From the NCBI RefSeq assembly GCF_000719515.1, contig NZ_JOGR01000013.1, positions 1 to 64,000 on the forward strand: a stretch of DNA of 64,000 nucleotides, read 5' to 3'. The notes below the pieces were generated by a model, which worked only from the letters and a program-made list of their open reading frames with translations, did not search any database and had not been told where the DNA came from. The translations under genes were made by a program, and so were the position numbers. The stretch is from Glycomyces sp. NRRL B-16210. Lineage in GTDB: Bacteria > Actinomycetota > Actinomycetes > Mycobacteriales > Micromonosporaceae. Position 1 is the first letter of the stretch. Each line of letters starts with the position of its first letter. Of the stretch, positions 26,397 through 34,382 are shown piece after piece.

Positions 26397-26628
26397 CCGC
26401 GCCGATCGCCCTCGTGCACGTTCAGGCAGCGGCTCGCGGCGGCCGTCGAACGGCGAGGCACTCAGGGCATCGGCGAGGAACGCCACGAACTCGGCGGCGG
26501 TGCGCTCGCCATGCTCTTCGCGGTCGGTCACCCCGCTCGCGACCGGGATCGCAGTGGCGGCCGATCGAGCAGCGTCCGGCCCGAGAAAAGTCAGCTGTCT
26601 TCATCCGGCACCGCTCCGGCGCTTCGCG

Positions 26629-27543
26629 TCAACGCTCGCCAAGGAAGGCGAGCACCTCTTCCAGTGTGGGGATCGACGGGACGGCGCCCTTGCACCGCAC
26701 ACTGATCGCGGCGGCGGCCACCGCGAAACCGGTGGCGTCCACAAGCGATTCGAGCGAATCGTCGGCGCCTCGGACGAGGGCGGCGGCGAAAGCCCCGACG
26801 AAGGTGTCGCCCGCGCCGGTGGTGTCGACGGCGTCCACATGGAAGCCGGGGATCTTCGCCGGTTCCTCCCCGGGAACGCCGACGACCGCGCCTTCGCCGC
26901 CGAGCGTGATGACGGCAGCGCAGCCGTGCCCGGTGAGCACGGCGAGCAGTGACCGCTCGTCGGTGCCGACGGGAAGGCCCGCGAGGTCGGCCGCCTCGCG
27001 TTCGTTCACCACGAGGACGTCCACGCCGCCGAGGAGGTCGGGCGGGAGCGGCCCGCTGGGGGCGGCGTTGAGGACGACCCTGGTAGTCGACGCGCCGGTC
27101 GCACGCACGGCTTCGGCGACCGTCGCGAGCGGCGTCTCCAGTTGCAGCACCAGGACATCGGCGGCGGCGATGGCGGCGGTCTCCGCGTCGGTGAGCGAGG
27201 TGAGGCGTCCGTTGGCGCCGGAGTCCACGACGATGGAGTTCTCCGCGTGCCGGTCCACGAAGACGATGGCCGTGCCGGTCGGGGCGTCCACGCGACGGTC
27301 GAGGAGCCCTATCCCGGCGGCGCGGGCTTCGGCGGCGAGGCGGTCGCCGTTGCCGTCGCGACCGAGGGCGACGATGAAGCGCACGTCGGCTCCGGCGCGG
27401 GCGGCCGCGATCGCCTGGTTGTTGCCCTTGCCGCCGGGGAAGGCGGTGAAGCCGCGGGCGAGGACCGTCTCGCCGGGTGCGGGGAGGCGCTCGACCTCGT
27501 AGACGAGGTCGAGGTTGGCGCTGCCGAGCACGAGCACGCTCAT
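26629..27543 (-). CDS. rbsK: Ribokinase (PfkB family)
   Basis: A 304-aa cytoplasmic sugar kinase making ribose 5-phosphate. Marks are GSANLDLVYEVERLPAPGETV (residues 7-27), the sugar-binding GGKGNNQAIAAARAG (37-51), VVNEREAADL (178-187), and the anion-hole and base motif TTGAGDTF (241-248, Asp246). The length is normal. It stands alone, without rbs transport genes or a regulator. It starts 10 bp beyond the stop of the siderophore-interacting gene on the same strand, so the two could share a message, although no functional link is expected. Confidence 0.93.
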   Translation of the reverse strand: MSVLVLGSANLDLVYEVERLPAPGETVLARGFTAFPGGKGNNQAIAAARAGADVRFIVALGRDGNGDRLAAEARAAGIGLLDRRVDAPTGTAIVFVDRHAENSIVVDSGANGRLTSLTDAETAAIAAADVLVLQLETPLATVAEAVRATGASTTRVVLNAAPSGPLPPDLLGGVDVLVVNEREAADLAGLPVGTDERSLLAVLTGHGCAAVITLGGEGAVVGVPGEEPAKIPGFHVDAVDTTGAGDTFVGAFAAALVRGADDSLESLVDATGFAVAAAAISVRCKGAVPSIPTLEEVLAFLGER

Positions 27544-27553
27544 GGACCCATCG

Positions 27554-28345
27554 TTACAGGTCCCGGTCGGCGTCCTGCTTCCGGTGCAGCGTCCAGTAGG
27601 CCGTCAAGTGCACGTCCGAGCGCGGCAGGCCCCAGTCCTCGACGGCCCTGCGGCGCAGCCGCGCCATCACGTCCCGCTCGGCCCCGCCCCAGACCTTCGT
27701 GCCCGCCTCGGGCCTCGCGTCCCCGGTCACCGAGCGCCACAAGGCCTCTCCGGGCCGGTCCCCACGCCGGTGCGCCCACCGCACCGACGTGCGCGGCCCG
27801 ACCGGCAGCTCCTGCTCCTCCTCGGGTCCTTCGACCTCGATGTGCACCCGCGCCGGCGCCGCGTCCGCCAGCTCATCGAGGATGCACACGATCGCCGGCA
27901 CGGCCGTCTCGTCGCCGACCAGCAGGAACGCCGCCGCCTCCGGGTCCACCGCGTACGCGGGCGTGGGCCCGAACCAGATCAGCTCGTCGCCCGGCTCCGC
28001 CGCGGCCGCCCAGCCCGAGGCCAGGTGATCGCCCTCGTGCAGCACGAAGTCGAGGTCCACTTCGCACACTTCGGGCCGCGCCTCGCGGATCGTGTAGCGG
28101 CGCATCGCCGGTTTCGCGTGCGGGTAGATCCGGCGCGCCTCCTCGGTCGTGAACGGCCGCGGCAGGACCACCCCGTCCTCGTAGAAGTAGACGGCGATGT
28201 GCTGGTCGGTGCCGTTGCCGCGGAACTGCGACAGCTCCGGGCTCGTGACGGTGATGCGGCGGACCCGCGGGGTCACCCGCCGGATCCTGCGGACGGTGGT
28301 CACCCAGAGCCTGCCGGGGCGCCTGTTCTCGGCGGTCGTGCTCAT
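27554..28345 (-). CDS. Siderophore-interacting flavoprotein (SIP family)
   Basis: A 263-aa FAD-dependent ferric-siderophore reductase that frees iron in the cytoplasm. The FAD site is RRYTIREARPEV (about residues 81-92), with GDHLASGWAA following. The NAD(P)H part holds LLVGDETAVPAI (about 141-152), HIEVEG and a late WGGAERDVM. It belongs to the ViuB/SIP type. It is divergent from the siderophore-binding lipoprotein gene, and a shared IdeR-type box (28394-28412) lies between them, so both should be repressed when iron is plentiful. Confidence 0.93.
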   Translation of the reverse strand: MSTTAENRRPGRLWVTTVRRIRRVTPRVRRITVTSPELSQFRGNGTDQHIAVYFYEDGVVLPRPFTTEEARRIYPHAKPAMRRYTIREARPEVCEVDLDFVLHEGDHLASGWAAAAEPGDELIWFGPTPAYAVDPEAAAFLLVGDETAVPAIVCILDELADAAPARVHIEVEGPEEEQELPVGPRTSVRWAHRRGDRPGEALWRSVTGDARPEAGTKVWGGAERDVMARLRRRAVEDWGLPRSDVHLTAYWTLHRKQDADRDL

Positions 28346-28393
28346 CTCCTGCTTTCACGGTGCGGGGGACGCGCCAGCGACCCGCCGAATTTT

Positions 28394-28412
28394 GTAGGTT
28401 AGCCTAAGCTAA
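28394..28412. promoter_or_regulatory. IdeR/DtxR iron box, shared by SIP and siderophore-binding genes
   Basis: GTAGGTTAGCCTAAGCTAA matches the consensus TTAGGTTAGGCTAACCTAA at 16 of 19 positions by my count. It lies 49 bp upstream of the SIP start and 31 bp upstream of the lipoprotein start. Confidence 0.85.
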
Positions 28413-28442
28413 TTTTCCCGTAGGCCAACCCGAGGAGCCATC

Positions 28443-29396
28443 GTGTCATCGTCACCCGTCGCCGCCAACCGCCGGTCCTTCCTGTTCGGCGCGGCCGGCA
28501 CCGCCTCCCTGCTCGGCCTCTCAGCCTGCGGCGTCAACGCCGAGAGCGAAGGCGGCGACGACGTCGAGACCCGCAAGATCGAGACCGACAACGGCACGGT
28601 CGCGGTCCCGGTCGACCCGCAGCGCGTGATCGCCGTCGAGAACTGGACCGCCTACATGCTCGTGGACCTCGGCGTCGTCCCCATCGGCATCGCCGACGGC
28701 ACCCTCAACGAGGCCGTCGTCCCGCCGGACGTCTACGAGCAGCTCAAGGGCGCCATCACGATCGGCGCGATGGGGGAGCCGAACGCGCAGGCCATCGGCG
28801 TGCTGGAGCCCGACCTGATCATCGACCAGTTCTACACCGAGCAGTCCGCGCCGCTGAGCACCATCGCCCCGGTCGTCTTCTACCACTGGCTCGGGGACAT
28901 CCCCTGGGACGAGCAGATCGACCGGATCGCCGACGCCGTCAACCGCCCCGACGCGCTCAGCCAGGCCAAAGAGGACTACGCGCAGCGGATCGAGGCCATC
29001 AAGGCCGCCTATGCCGAGCAGCTCGAGTCCAAGGTCTGGGGCATCGTCAGCGGCGGCCCCAACGGCACCTACTACCTCGGCTCCCCGCTCGCCACCGTGC
29101 TCCGCAGCCTCGGGGCCACCCTCATCTCGGCCCTGCCCGAGGACGAGGTCGGCTTCCTGGAGAAGTCCTATGAGGAACTCGACCTCCTGGAGGAGTGCGA
29201 CGTGATCGTGCACCCGGTCATGTTCGACGGCTCCTACCCCGCCCCGACGCAGGAACTGCTCGACAACGCCGTCTGGAAGGGCCTCGGCGTCGTCGCCTCC
29301 GGGAACGCCCACCCGTTCGCGCACTACAGCGTCGGCACCTACCGCTGGGCCAACGGCGCCCTGGACGAGATCGAGGCGATCCTCAAGGGCCTCTAG
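28443..29396 (+). CDS. Iron-siderophore ABC transporter substrate-binding lipoprotein
   Basis: A 317-aa extracytoplasmic binding protein of the FecB/FepB type. The signal region holds NRRSF, which looks like a Tat signal, and the lipobox LSAC with Cys29 for lipid attachment. The binding fold shows RVIAVENWTAYMLVDLGVVPIGIAD, then LEPDLIIDQF and IAPVVFYHW. GTG 28443 has GAGGAG 6 nt upstream. It faces the two FecCD permease genes, separated by a terminator, and shares an IdeR box with the SIP gene. Confidence 0.94.
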   Translation: MSSSPVAANRRSFLFGAAGTASLLGLSACGVNAESEGGDDVETRKIETDNGTVAVPVDPQRVIAVENWTAYMLVDLGVVPIGIADGTLNEAVVPPDVYEQLKGAITIGAMGEPNAQAIGVLEPDLIIDQFYTEQSAPLSTIAPVVFYHWLGDIPWDEQIDRIADAVNRPDALSQAKEDYAQRIEAIKAAYAEQLESKVWGIVSGGPNGTYYLGSPLATVLRSLGATLISALPEDEVGFLEKSYEELDLLEECDVIVHPVMFDGSYPAPTQELLDNAVWKGLGVVASGNAHPFAHYSVGTYRWANGALDEIEAILKGL

Positions 29397-29403
29397 CCTT
29401 CTC

Positions 29404-29427
29404 GAGGGCGCCGCGAGCGGCGCCCTC
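29404..29427. terminator. Bidirectional terminator between siderophore-binding gene and permease
   Basis: A 10-bp perfect stem (GAGGGCGCCG / CGGCGCCCTC) with a CGAG loop, just after the lipoprotein stop and overlapping the permease stop codon. Confidence 0.8.
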
Positions 29428-30541
29428 AACCGTTCCGCCACCGGCGCGTCAGCAGCGCCACCAGGTACAGCCCGCCCAGCACCGAGCACACCGCGCCGAC
29501 CGGCACGCCCAGGTGCACCGACTCCGGATTCGCGATCGCCAGCGCCGGGAACGCCTCGCCCCACCGCACCAGCACCGGGAACAATTGCCCTGAGACCAGG
29601 TGCGCGGCCGCCAGCAGCACCGCCCCGGTCAAGGCCGAGCCCATCACGCCCATGCCCGGGGTCCGCGCCAGGCGCGCGGCGATCTGCGGCGCCGCCAACG
29701 CGATGAACGGGACCGGTCCGATCGCCGCGACGGTCGCCCCGCACAGCGCGACGCCGAGCACCGCGAGCGCGAGCCTCGTCCGGTCAGGCCTGACGCCCAG
29801 TCCGGTCGCCATCGCGTCGCCGAGTTCGAGCATCCGCAGCCGTCGTCCGAGCGCGACCGCCGCCGGCAGCAGGACCGCCGCGGCCGGTGCGAGGATCGCG
29901 ACCTCGTCCCAGCCCTTGCCGTTGAGCGATCCGATGAGCCACAGGTGCGCGTCCTGCGCGGTGCGCAGGTCCGAGCGCGTGAGCAGGTACGAGTTGACCG
30001 AGCCGAGCATCGCGGTGACGCCGAGTCCGACCATGATGAGCCGCAGCGTGTCGCTGCCGCCCTTATAGGACAGCAGGTACACCGCGCACGCGGTGGCGAG
30101 CCCGCCGCCGATCGCGCCGGGGGCCACCAGCGCGGTCCCGCCGGTGAAGGCGATCGTCAGGACCGCCCCCGTGGCGGCCCCGGAGGTGAACCCGATGATC
30201 TCGGGGCTGGCGAGCGGGTTGCGCGCGAGGCTCTGGAAGATCGCGCCGCTGGCGCCCATGGCCGCCCCGCCCAGGAGCGCGAGGACCGCCTGCGGGAGCC
30301 GTTCGCGGTTGACGAAGTGGACGGCGAGGCGGTCGCCGGTGCCGTAGAACAGCGCGTCCACGACGCCCGCGAACGAGATCGGGTACGCCCCGACCAGCAG
30401 CAGTGCGACCACCGCTGCGAGCGCCGCCGCGGTGCACGCGAGTCCGTAGTACACCCCGCGTCGGCGGATGCGGAACGACACCGCTCCGGACACCCGCACC
30501 GTCCACGTGCCCTGCGCCGTGGGCGTCTTCGTCCCGCTCAT
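29426..30541 (-). CDS. FecCD-family iron-siderophore permease, second subunit
   Basis: A 371-aa permease with about nine membrane helices. Family marks are RLPQAVLALLGGAAMGASGAIFQSLARNPLASPEIIGFTSGAATGAV, LIMVGLGVTAMLGSVNSYLL, and the ATPase-coupling region GDAMATGLGVRPDRTRL. The ATG at 30541 overlaps the stop of the first permease gene by 4 bases (ATGA), a strong sign of coupled translation. The N-terminal 25 residues are an extra polar extension. The pair would form the membrane channel for the lipoprotein across the terminator. No ATPase gene is adjacent. Confidence 0.94.
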   Translation of the reverse strand: MSGTKTPTAQGTWTVRVSGAVSFRIRRRGVYYGLACTAAALAAVVALLLVGAYPISFAGVVDALFYGTGDRLAVHFVNRERLPQAVLALLGGAAMGASGAIFQSLARNPLASPEIIGFTSGAATGAVLTIAFTGGTALVAPGAIGGGLATACAVYLLSYKGGSDTLRLIMVGLGVTAMLGSVNSYLLTRSDLRTAQDAHLWLIGSLNGKGWDEVAILAPAAAVLLPAAVALGRRLRMLELGDAMATGLGVRPDRTRLALAVLGVALCGATVAAIGPVPFIALAAPQIAARLARTPGMGVMGSALTGAVLLAAAHLVSGQLFPVLVRWGEAFPALAIANPESVHLGVPVGAVCSVLGGLYLVALLTRRWRNG

Positions 30542-31563
30542 CGGGCCGAGAGCTTTCCTCGGCGCACCATCGCGATGAACACCGGCGCTCCCAGCAGCGC
30601 GGTCACCGCGCCCACTTCGAGTTCGCCGTCCGGCAGCACGACTCTGCCGAGGATGTCGGCCGACAGCAGCAGGCACGGCGAGACGAGCATCGCGAACGGC
30701 ATGATCCACCGCTGGTCGGGGCCGGTGAAGGAGCGCACGGCCAGCGGCACCACGAGTCCCACGAAGCCGATCGGTCCGGCCGCGGCGGTCGCCGAGCCGC
30801 ACAGCAGCGTCACCGCGAGGATGCCGAGCGCCCTGGTGCGGATGAGCCGCACGCCCAGTGACCTGGCGGTGTCGTCGCCGAGCGCGACGGCGTTGAGGGC
30901 CCTGCCGAGCGCCAAGGCGATCGCGGTCCCCACCGCCGCGAACGGCAGCATCCCGGTCAGCACCTGCGGTGCGTGTCCGGCGAGGGATCCGACGGTCCAG
31001 AACCGCAGGTGGTCGAAGGTGGCCGCGTCGAGTCCGGACACGCCGGCGATGAAGCCGGTGAGGCACGCGCCGATCGCGGCCCCGGCGAGGACCAGTCGCA
31101 CGGGCGAGGCGCGTCCGGCCCCGGTCTGTCCGATGAGGTACACCAGTGTCGCCGCGGCGAACGCGCCGAGCAGCGCGAACCAGATGTACCCGGTGTAGGA
31201 GGCGACGCCGAGGACGCCGACGGCGAGGACCACGGCCGCCGAGGCCCCGGCGCTGACGCCGAGGATGCCCGGGTCGGCGAGCGGGTTCCCGGTGAGCGCC
31301 TGCATGAGCGATCCGGCGAGGCCGAGCGCGACGCCGACCATGAGGCCGAGGAGGGTGCGCGGCAGGCGCAGTTCGCGGATGACGTCGGCGGCGTAGGAGC
31401 CGTCGTGGTGCCACAGCACGTCCCAGACCTGCGCGGGCGGATAGAACTTGGCGCCGACACCGATGCTGAGCAGCACGAGGAGTCCGAGGAGCGCGGCGGT
31501 GGCCGCCAGGGCGGCGGCGTAGCGGGGCCGGGTCCGCACTGCCGGTGCGGCGTCGACTGACAC
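30538..31563 (-). CDS. FecCD-family iron-siderophore permease, first subunit
   Basis: A 341-aa permease with nine to ten membrane helices. Marks: RELRLPRTLLGLMVGVALGLAGSLMQALTGNPLADPGILGVSAGASAAVV, VLAGAAIGACLTGFIAG, and GDDTARSLGVRLIRTR for ATPase contact. The GTG at 31563 is 24 nt downstream of an IdeR-type box, so iron control is direct. It is cotranscribed with the second permease gene. Confidence 0.94.
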   Translation of the reverse strand: MSVDAAPAVRTRPRYAAALAATAALLGLLVLLSIGVGAKFYPPAQVWDVLWHHDGSYAADVIRELRLPRTLLGLMVGVALGLAGSLMQALTGNPLADPGILGVSAGASAAVVLAVGVLGVASYTGYIWFALLGAFAAATLVYLIGQTGAGRASPVRLVLAGAAIGACLTGFIAGVSGLDAATFDHLRFWTVGSLAGHAPQVLTGMLPFAAVGTAIALALGRALNAVALGDDTARSLGVRLIRTRALGILAVTLLCGSATAAAGPIGFVGLVVPLAVRSFTGPDQRWIMPFAMLVSPCLLLSADILGRVVLPDGELEVGAVTALLGAPVFIAMVRRGKLSAR

Positions 31564-31587
31564 GGGGGGTTCCGATCTGCCTGGCGA

Positions 31588-31606
31588 GTAGGTTAGGCAA
31601 ACCTAA
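31588..31606. promoter_or_regulatory. IdeR/DtxR iron box before the permease operon
   Basis: GTAGGTTAGGCAAACCTAA, 17 of 19 matches to the IdeR consensus by my count. It lies 24 bp upstream of the permease GTG and is oriented to control the minus-strand operon. Confidence 0.87.
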
Positions 31607-31705
31607 AACACGGCCTGCTCACCGCGGCTTCGGGCCCGCCGCGCGAGACTGCGGCCACCTCGACCCGCGCGCCCGCGTGCGGGCCCCTTTCGCCATGTCG
31701 ATTAT

Positions 31706-31724
31706 TTAGGGTAGCCTAACCACA
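31706..31724. promoter_or_regulatory. IdeR/DtxR iron box before the DUF2470 gene
   Basis: TTAGGGTAGCCTAACCACA, 15 of 19 matches to the IdeR consensus, 42 bp upstream of the ATG at 31767. It is the weakest of the three boxes. Confidence 0.7.
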
Positions 31725-31766
31725 CTTAGCAATGGCTAATGTCGTCGAGTTGACGGGGAGGACGCG

Positions 31767-32531
31767 ATGCGTCCAACTGCGGCTGAAGTCGCCCGTACGC
31801 TGGCTCGCGGTCGCCTGGAGGGGACTGTGAAGTTCGCCGACGGCACCGCGTTGACCGCGATCAAGCACGCCACCGACCGCAGTGGACGCCCGCTCCTGCT
31901 GTCGCGGCGCGGCGACGGGCTCGCCGAGGCCCTGCTGGCGCGCACCGGCGCCGAGGCCCCGCGCGTCTGGCTCAGCGTCGACGACGTGCCGCCGTTCCCC
32001 GGCGCGCCGAAGCTCGGCCACGTGCGCCTCTCGGGCGTGCTCCGCCGGGTGCCCTCCCGCGCGGTGCGCTCGGCCGTCCTCGAGTTCGCGCAGTCGAACC
32101 CGGTGCCCGACCTGTTCGACGTCGGCGCCGACGTCACGCTGCATCTGCTGGAGGTGCAGCGCGTCTCGGTCGACAAGTCCGGCGTGACCGAGCTGATCGA
32201 CCCGGTCTCCTACGCCGCGGCCGAACCCGACCCGCTCCACGAATGCGAGCGGGACCTGCTCGAAGACCTCGCCGACCACCACGGCGCGCAGATCGACCGC
32301 CTCGTCAAGCGCCTGCTGAAGCATCACGACATCGCCTGTCCCGCGCCGCCTCGGGCGGTGCGCCTCGACCGGTACGGCTTCGTCGTCGACCTTGGCGCGC
32401 CCGCGGAGGCGCCCAAGCGCGACCGGTGGATGCGACTGGAGTTCATGCGCGGGGTCCGCAGCCAGCACGACCTCGCGCACCTGCTGCACCCGATCCTCTT
32501 CCACGACCACGGCTCGTGCTGCCACGACTGA
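31767..32531 (+). CDS. DUF2470 heme/iron-associated protein, iron regulated
   Basis: A 254-aa cytoplasmic protein. The N-terminal part has the flavin-like split barrel pattern (EGTVKFADGTALTAIKHATDRSGRPLLLSRRGDGLAEALLA). The DUF2470 domain follows, with a helix-rich part (ERDLLEDLADHHGAQIDRLVKRL) and a basic-aromatic strand (YGFVVDLG, then WMRLEFMRGVRSQHDLAHLLHPILFHD). DUF2470 is the C-terminal half of HugZ-like heme-degrading proteins, so a role in heme or iron handling is reasonable. An IdeR box lies 42 bp upstream and GGGGAGG precedes the ATG. Confidence 0.85.
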   Translation: MRPTAAEVARTLARGRLEGTVKFADGTALTAIKHATDRSGRPLLLSRRGDGLAEALLARTGAEAPRVWLSVDDVPPFPGAPKLGHVRLSGVLRRVPSRAVRSAVLEFAQSNPVPDLFDVGADVTLHLLEVQRVSVDKSGVTELIDPVSYAAAEPDPLHECERDLLEDLADHHGAQIDRLVKRLLKHHDIACPAPPRAVRLDRYGFVVDLGAPAEAPKRDRWMRLEFMRGVRSQHDLAHLLHPILFHDHGSCCHD

Positions 32532-32559
32532 TACCGCGGGGGATCTGCGACCGAAATGG

Positions 32560-32630
32560 AGCGGGCGACGAGAATCGAACTCGCGTCGTCGGTTTGGAAG
32601 ACCGGAGCTTTACCATTAAGCTACGCCCGC
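32560..32630 (-). tRNA. tRNA-Gly(TCC)
   Basis: A 71-nt cloverleaf: acceptor GCGGGCG/CGCCCGC, D stem GCTT/AAGC, anticodon loop CTTCCAA (anticodon TCC), T loop TTCGATT, discriminator T. The anticodon stem has a C-A mismatch at its base (27-43). The CCA end is not encoded. It lies between the DUF2470 gene and a HAD gene. Confidence 0.95.
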
Positions 32631-32688
32631 ACTGGTTCCCCGGAAGGGAACGGAGAAGAGTCTAGCGTGGGGCCTTCGCCCGGTGCAA

Positions 32689-33297
32689 TCAGGTCGCTAC
32701 CAGGGCCTTTCGGAGTCCGTCCGCACCGGTGAACGTGTGCGAGCGCCATCCCCGCGCCTCCGCCTTGGCCGTGTTCTGCGGATTGTCGTCGATCAGCAGC
32801 AGTGCCTCCGGGGCCGCGTCGATCGCCGCTTCGAGGGCCCGTTCCACCGCCGCGAACGCCGCGTCCTCGGGCTTGCGGGCCTTCAGGCGGCGCGCGAAAA
32901 ACCGGTGCCGAAACCACCGGGCCGCCTCAGGGAACCGCACGTCGAAGTACTCGGCGAACAGCGGGCCGTTGTTCGAGAAGACCGCCAGCGGCAGCCCCGT
33001 GTCCTCCAGCGCCTTCAGCACCGCCGCGTCGAGCCCGAACGCCGAGGTCCACAACCGGCTGAGCTCGTCGGCGTCCCCGTCGAAGCCGGTCCTCGCCGCG
33101 ACCTCGCCGCGGATCTCCTCGACGGTGAACTCGCCCGCCTCGCAACGGGTCTCGAAACCCGAACCGAACAGCCTCCGGTCCAACTCCTCCGCCGCGAGCC
33201 CCGTGCGCCTCGCCAGCAGCTCCAGCCGCCTGCCGGGGTCGAAGGCGAACAGGACCGATCCGATGTCGACTACCAGGACGCGAACAGCATCGCTCAT
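32689..33297 (-). CDS. HAD-superfamily hydrolase (subclass IA)
   Basis: A 202-aa phosphatase-like protein. Motif I is VVDIGSVLF with the nucleophile Asp11; here the second acid of the usual D-x-D is replaced (D-I-G), as in YihX-type members. Motif II is LAVFSNNG, the Lys is in RLKARKPEDAAF, and motif IV is LLLIDDNPQN. A helical cap lies between motifs I and II. The substrate is unknown. It starts 54 bp beyond the stop of the ThuA-like gene and runs in the same direction. Confidence 0.88.
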   Translation of the reverse strand: MSDAVRVLVVDIGSVLFAFDPGRRLELLARRTGLAAEELDRRLFGSGFETRCEAGEFTVEEIRGEVAARTGFDGDADELSRLWTSAFGLDAAVLKALEDTGLPLAVFSNNGPLFAEYFDVRFPEAARWFRHRFFARRLKARKPEDAAFAAVERALEAAIDAAPEALLLIDDNPQNTAKAEARGWRSHTFTGADGLRKALVAT

Positions 33298-33351
33298 AGG
33301 GCCGCCTGTAACAGTTGAGGGATGCGACCCCCGCAGTCTACGTGGCTCAGA

Positions 33352-34020
33352 TCACTTGCCCGGAAGGACGCTGGCGAGACCGCCTTTGAGGTGCGCCAGG
33401 AACTGCGGGTCCTCGTAGGCGCTCGCGTCGTGCCCCAGCGCGGTGTAGAAGCACCGCCCCGCCTCCAGCCGCCGGTGCCACGCCAGCGGGTGCGGGCTGC
33501 CCATCGCCAGCTCGCCCGCCTCGTACGTGCTCTCGTCGGCCTCCAGCAGCACCGCCGCGTCCTTGGGCTGCTCGTCGAAGCTGTACCACTCGTCGGTCCA
33601 CGCCCACCGCTTCGGCAGGTGCGCGGTCGAGGCGTGCTCCTCGTCCACGACGCTGACCTCACCGGGGACGCATCCGGGCGGGTGCCCGATGAACCGGGCC
33701 CCGACCAGCTCCCGGAAGAACGGCCAGGACGGCTCGGCCGTCGAGGCGCCGTGGATCCCGCACCACCCGCCCCCGCCGGTCACGAAGTCGGCCAGCGCGG
33801 CGCGCTCCAGCTCGCCCAGGACGTCACCGGAGGGCGAGACCCACACGACGGCGGCGAAGCGGGCGAGGTCGACCGGGTTGAAGACGTCCGGGTCCTCGGT
33901 GTGCTCGGTCTCATGGCCCAGTTCGGCGGCGATCGCGGTGACGGCCGCGACCCCGGCGGGGATCGAGTCGTGCCGGAAGCCGGTCGTCCTGGTGAAGACG
34001 AGGATGGCGGGAGAAACCAC
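33352..34020 (-). CDS. ThuA-domain (trehalose-utilisation type) protein
   Basis: A 222-aa protein with the ThuA glutamine-amidotransferase-like fold: ILVFTRTTGFRHDSIPAGVAAV (residues 6-27), AVVWVSPSGDVLGELERAALADFVTGGGGWCGIHGA (near 58-92), FIGHPPG, and a late MGSPHPLAWHRRLEAGRCFYTALGHD. Such proteins occur in sugar catabolism and as domains of larger secreted proteins; a role in sugar metabolism is only an inference. The GTG at 34020 has AGGAG at 8-9 nt. No signal peptide is seen. Confidence 0.88.
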   Translation of the reverse strand: MVSPAILVFTRTTGFRHDSIPAGVAAVTAIAAELGHETEHTEDPDVFNPVDLARFAAVVWVSPSGDVLGELERAALADFVTGGGGWCGIHGASTAEPSWPFFRELVGARFIGHPPGCVPGEVSVVDEEHASTAHLPKRWAWTDEWYSFDEQPKDAAVLLEADESTYEAGELAMGSPHPLAWHRRLEAGRCFYTALGHDASAYEDPQFLAHLKGGLASVLPGK

Positions 34021-34382
34021 GGTGTCTGCTCCTGTTCGGGGGTGCGGCGCTGCGTGTCGGCGGCGAGCCGGTCGGGGCGCCTCCGGAGAACGATTGCACG
34101 GCGTATTCTAGGCGACTTCGGCGCCCTGCGGCGGCCACGGCCCCAATCGGTTCCGCGCACCGCGCCCCCGTTCCAGGCCCGTCCGAGCCCGTCCCTTTCC
34201 GTGCGGTGAGCGGCGATATCGACCACACCCGCCGTGGCCTTGGAGCCGCGGCGGCCTAGACTCGGTCGGAGCGGGGGTCGATGCTGCGCTGCCGGCGGCC
34301 CGATTCGCTTCGAGTGGCCTCCGCATTGACGCAAAGCAATGCCGTATGGCAATTGACCGAAATCTGATCGAGGAGTACGTCT
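34021..34382. other. Intergenic region between ThuA-like gene and tig
   Basis: 362 bp without a supported gene. It must hold the divergent promoters. TAGACT near 34256 could be a -10 box for tig. The small open frames here lack ribosome sites and typical codon use. Confidence 0.5.

Noticed and set aside
26397..26628. Possible gene remnant on the minus strand starting near 26531 (MTDREEHGERTAAEFVAFLADALSA-like start)
   Set aside because: The first 30 codons look protein-like, but the frame runs on as antisense of the thioesterase gene and no family was recognised.
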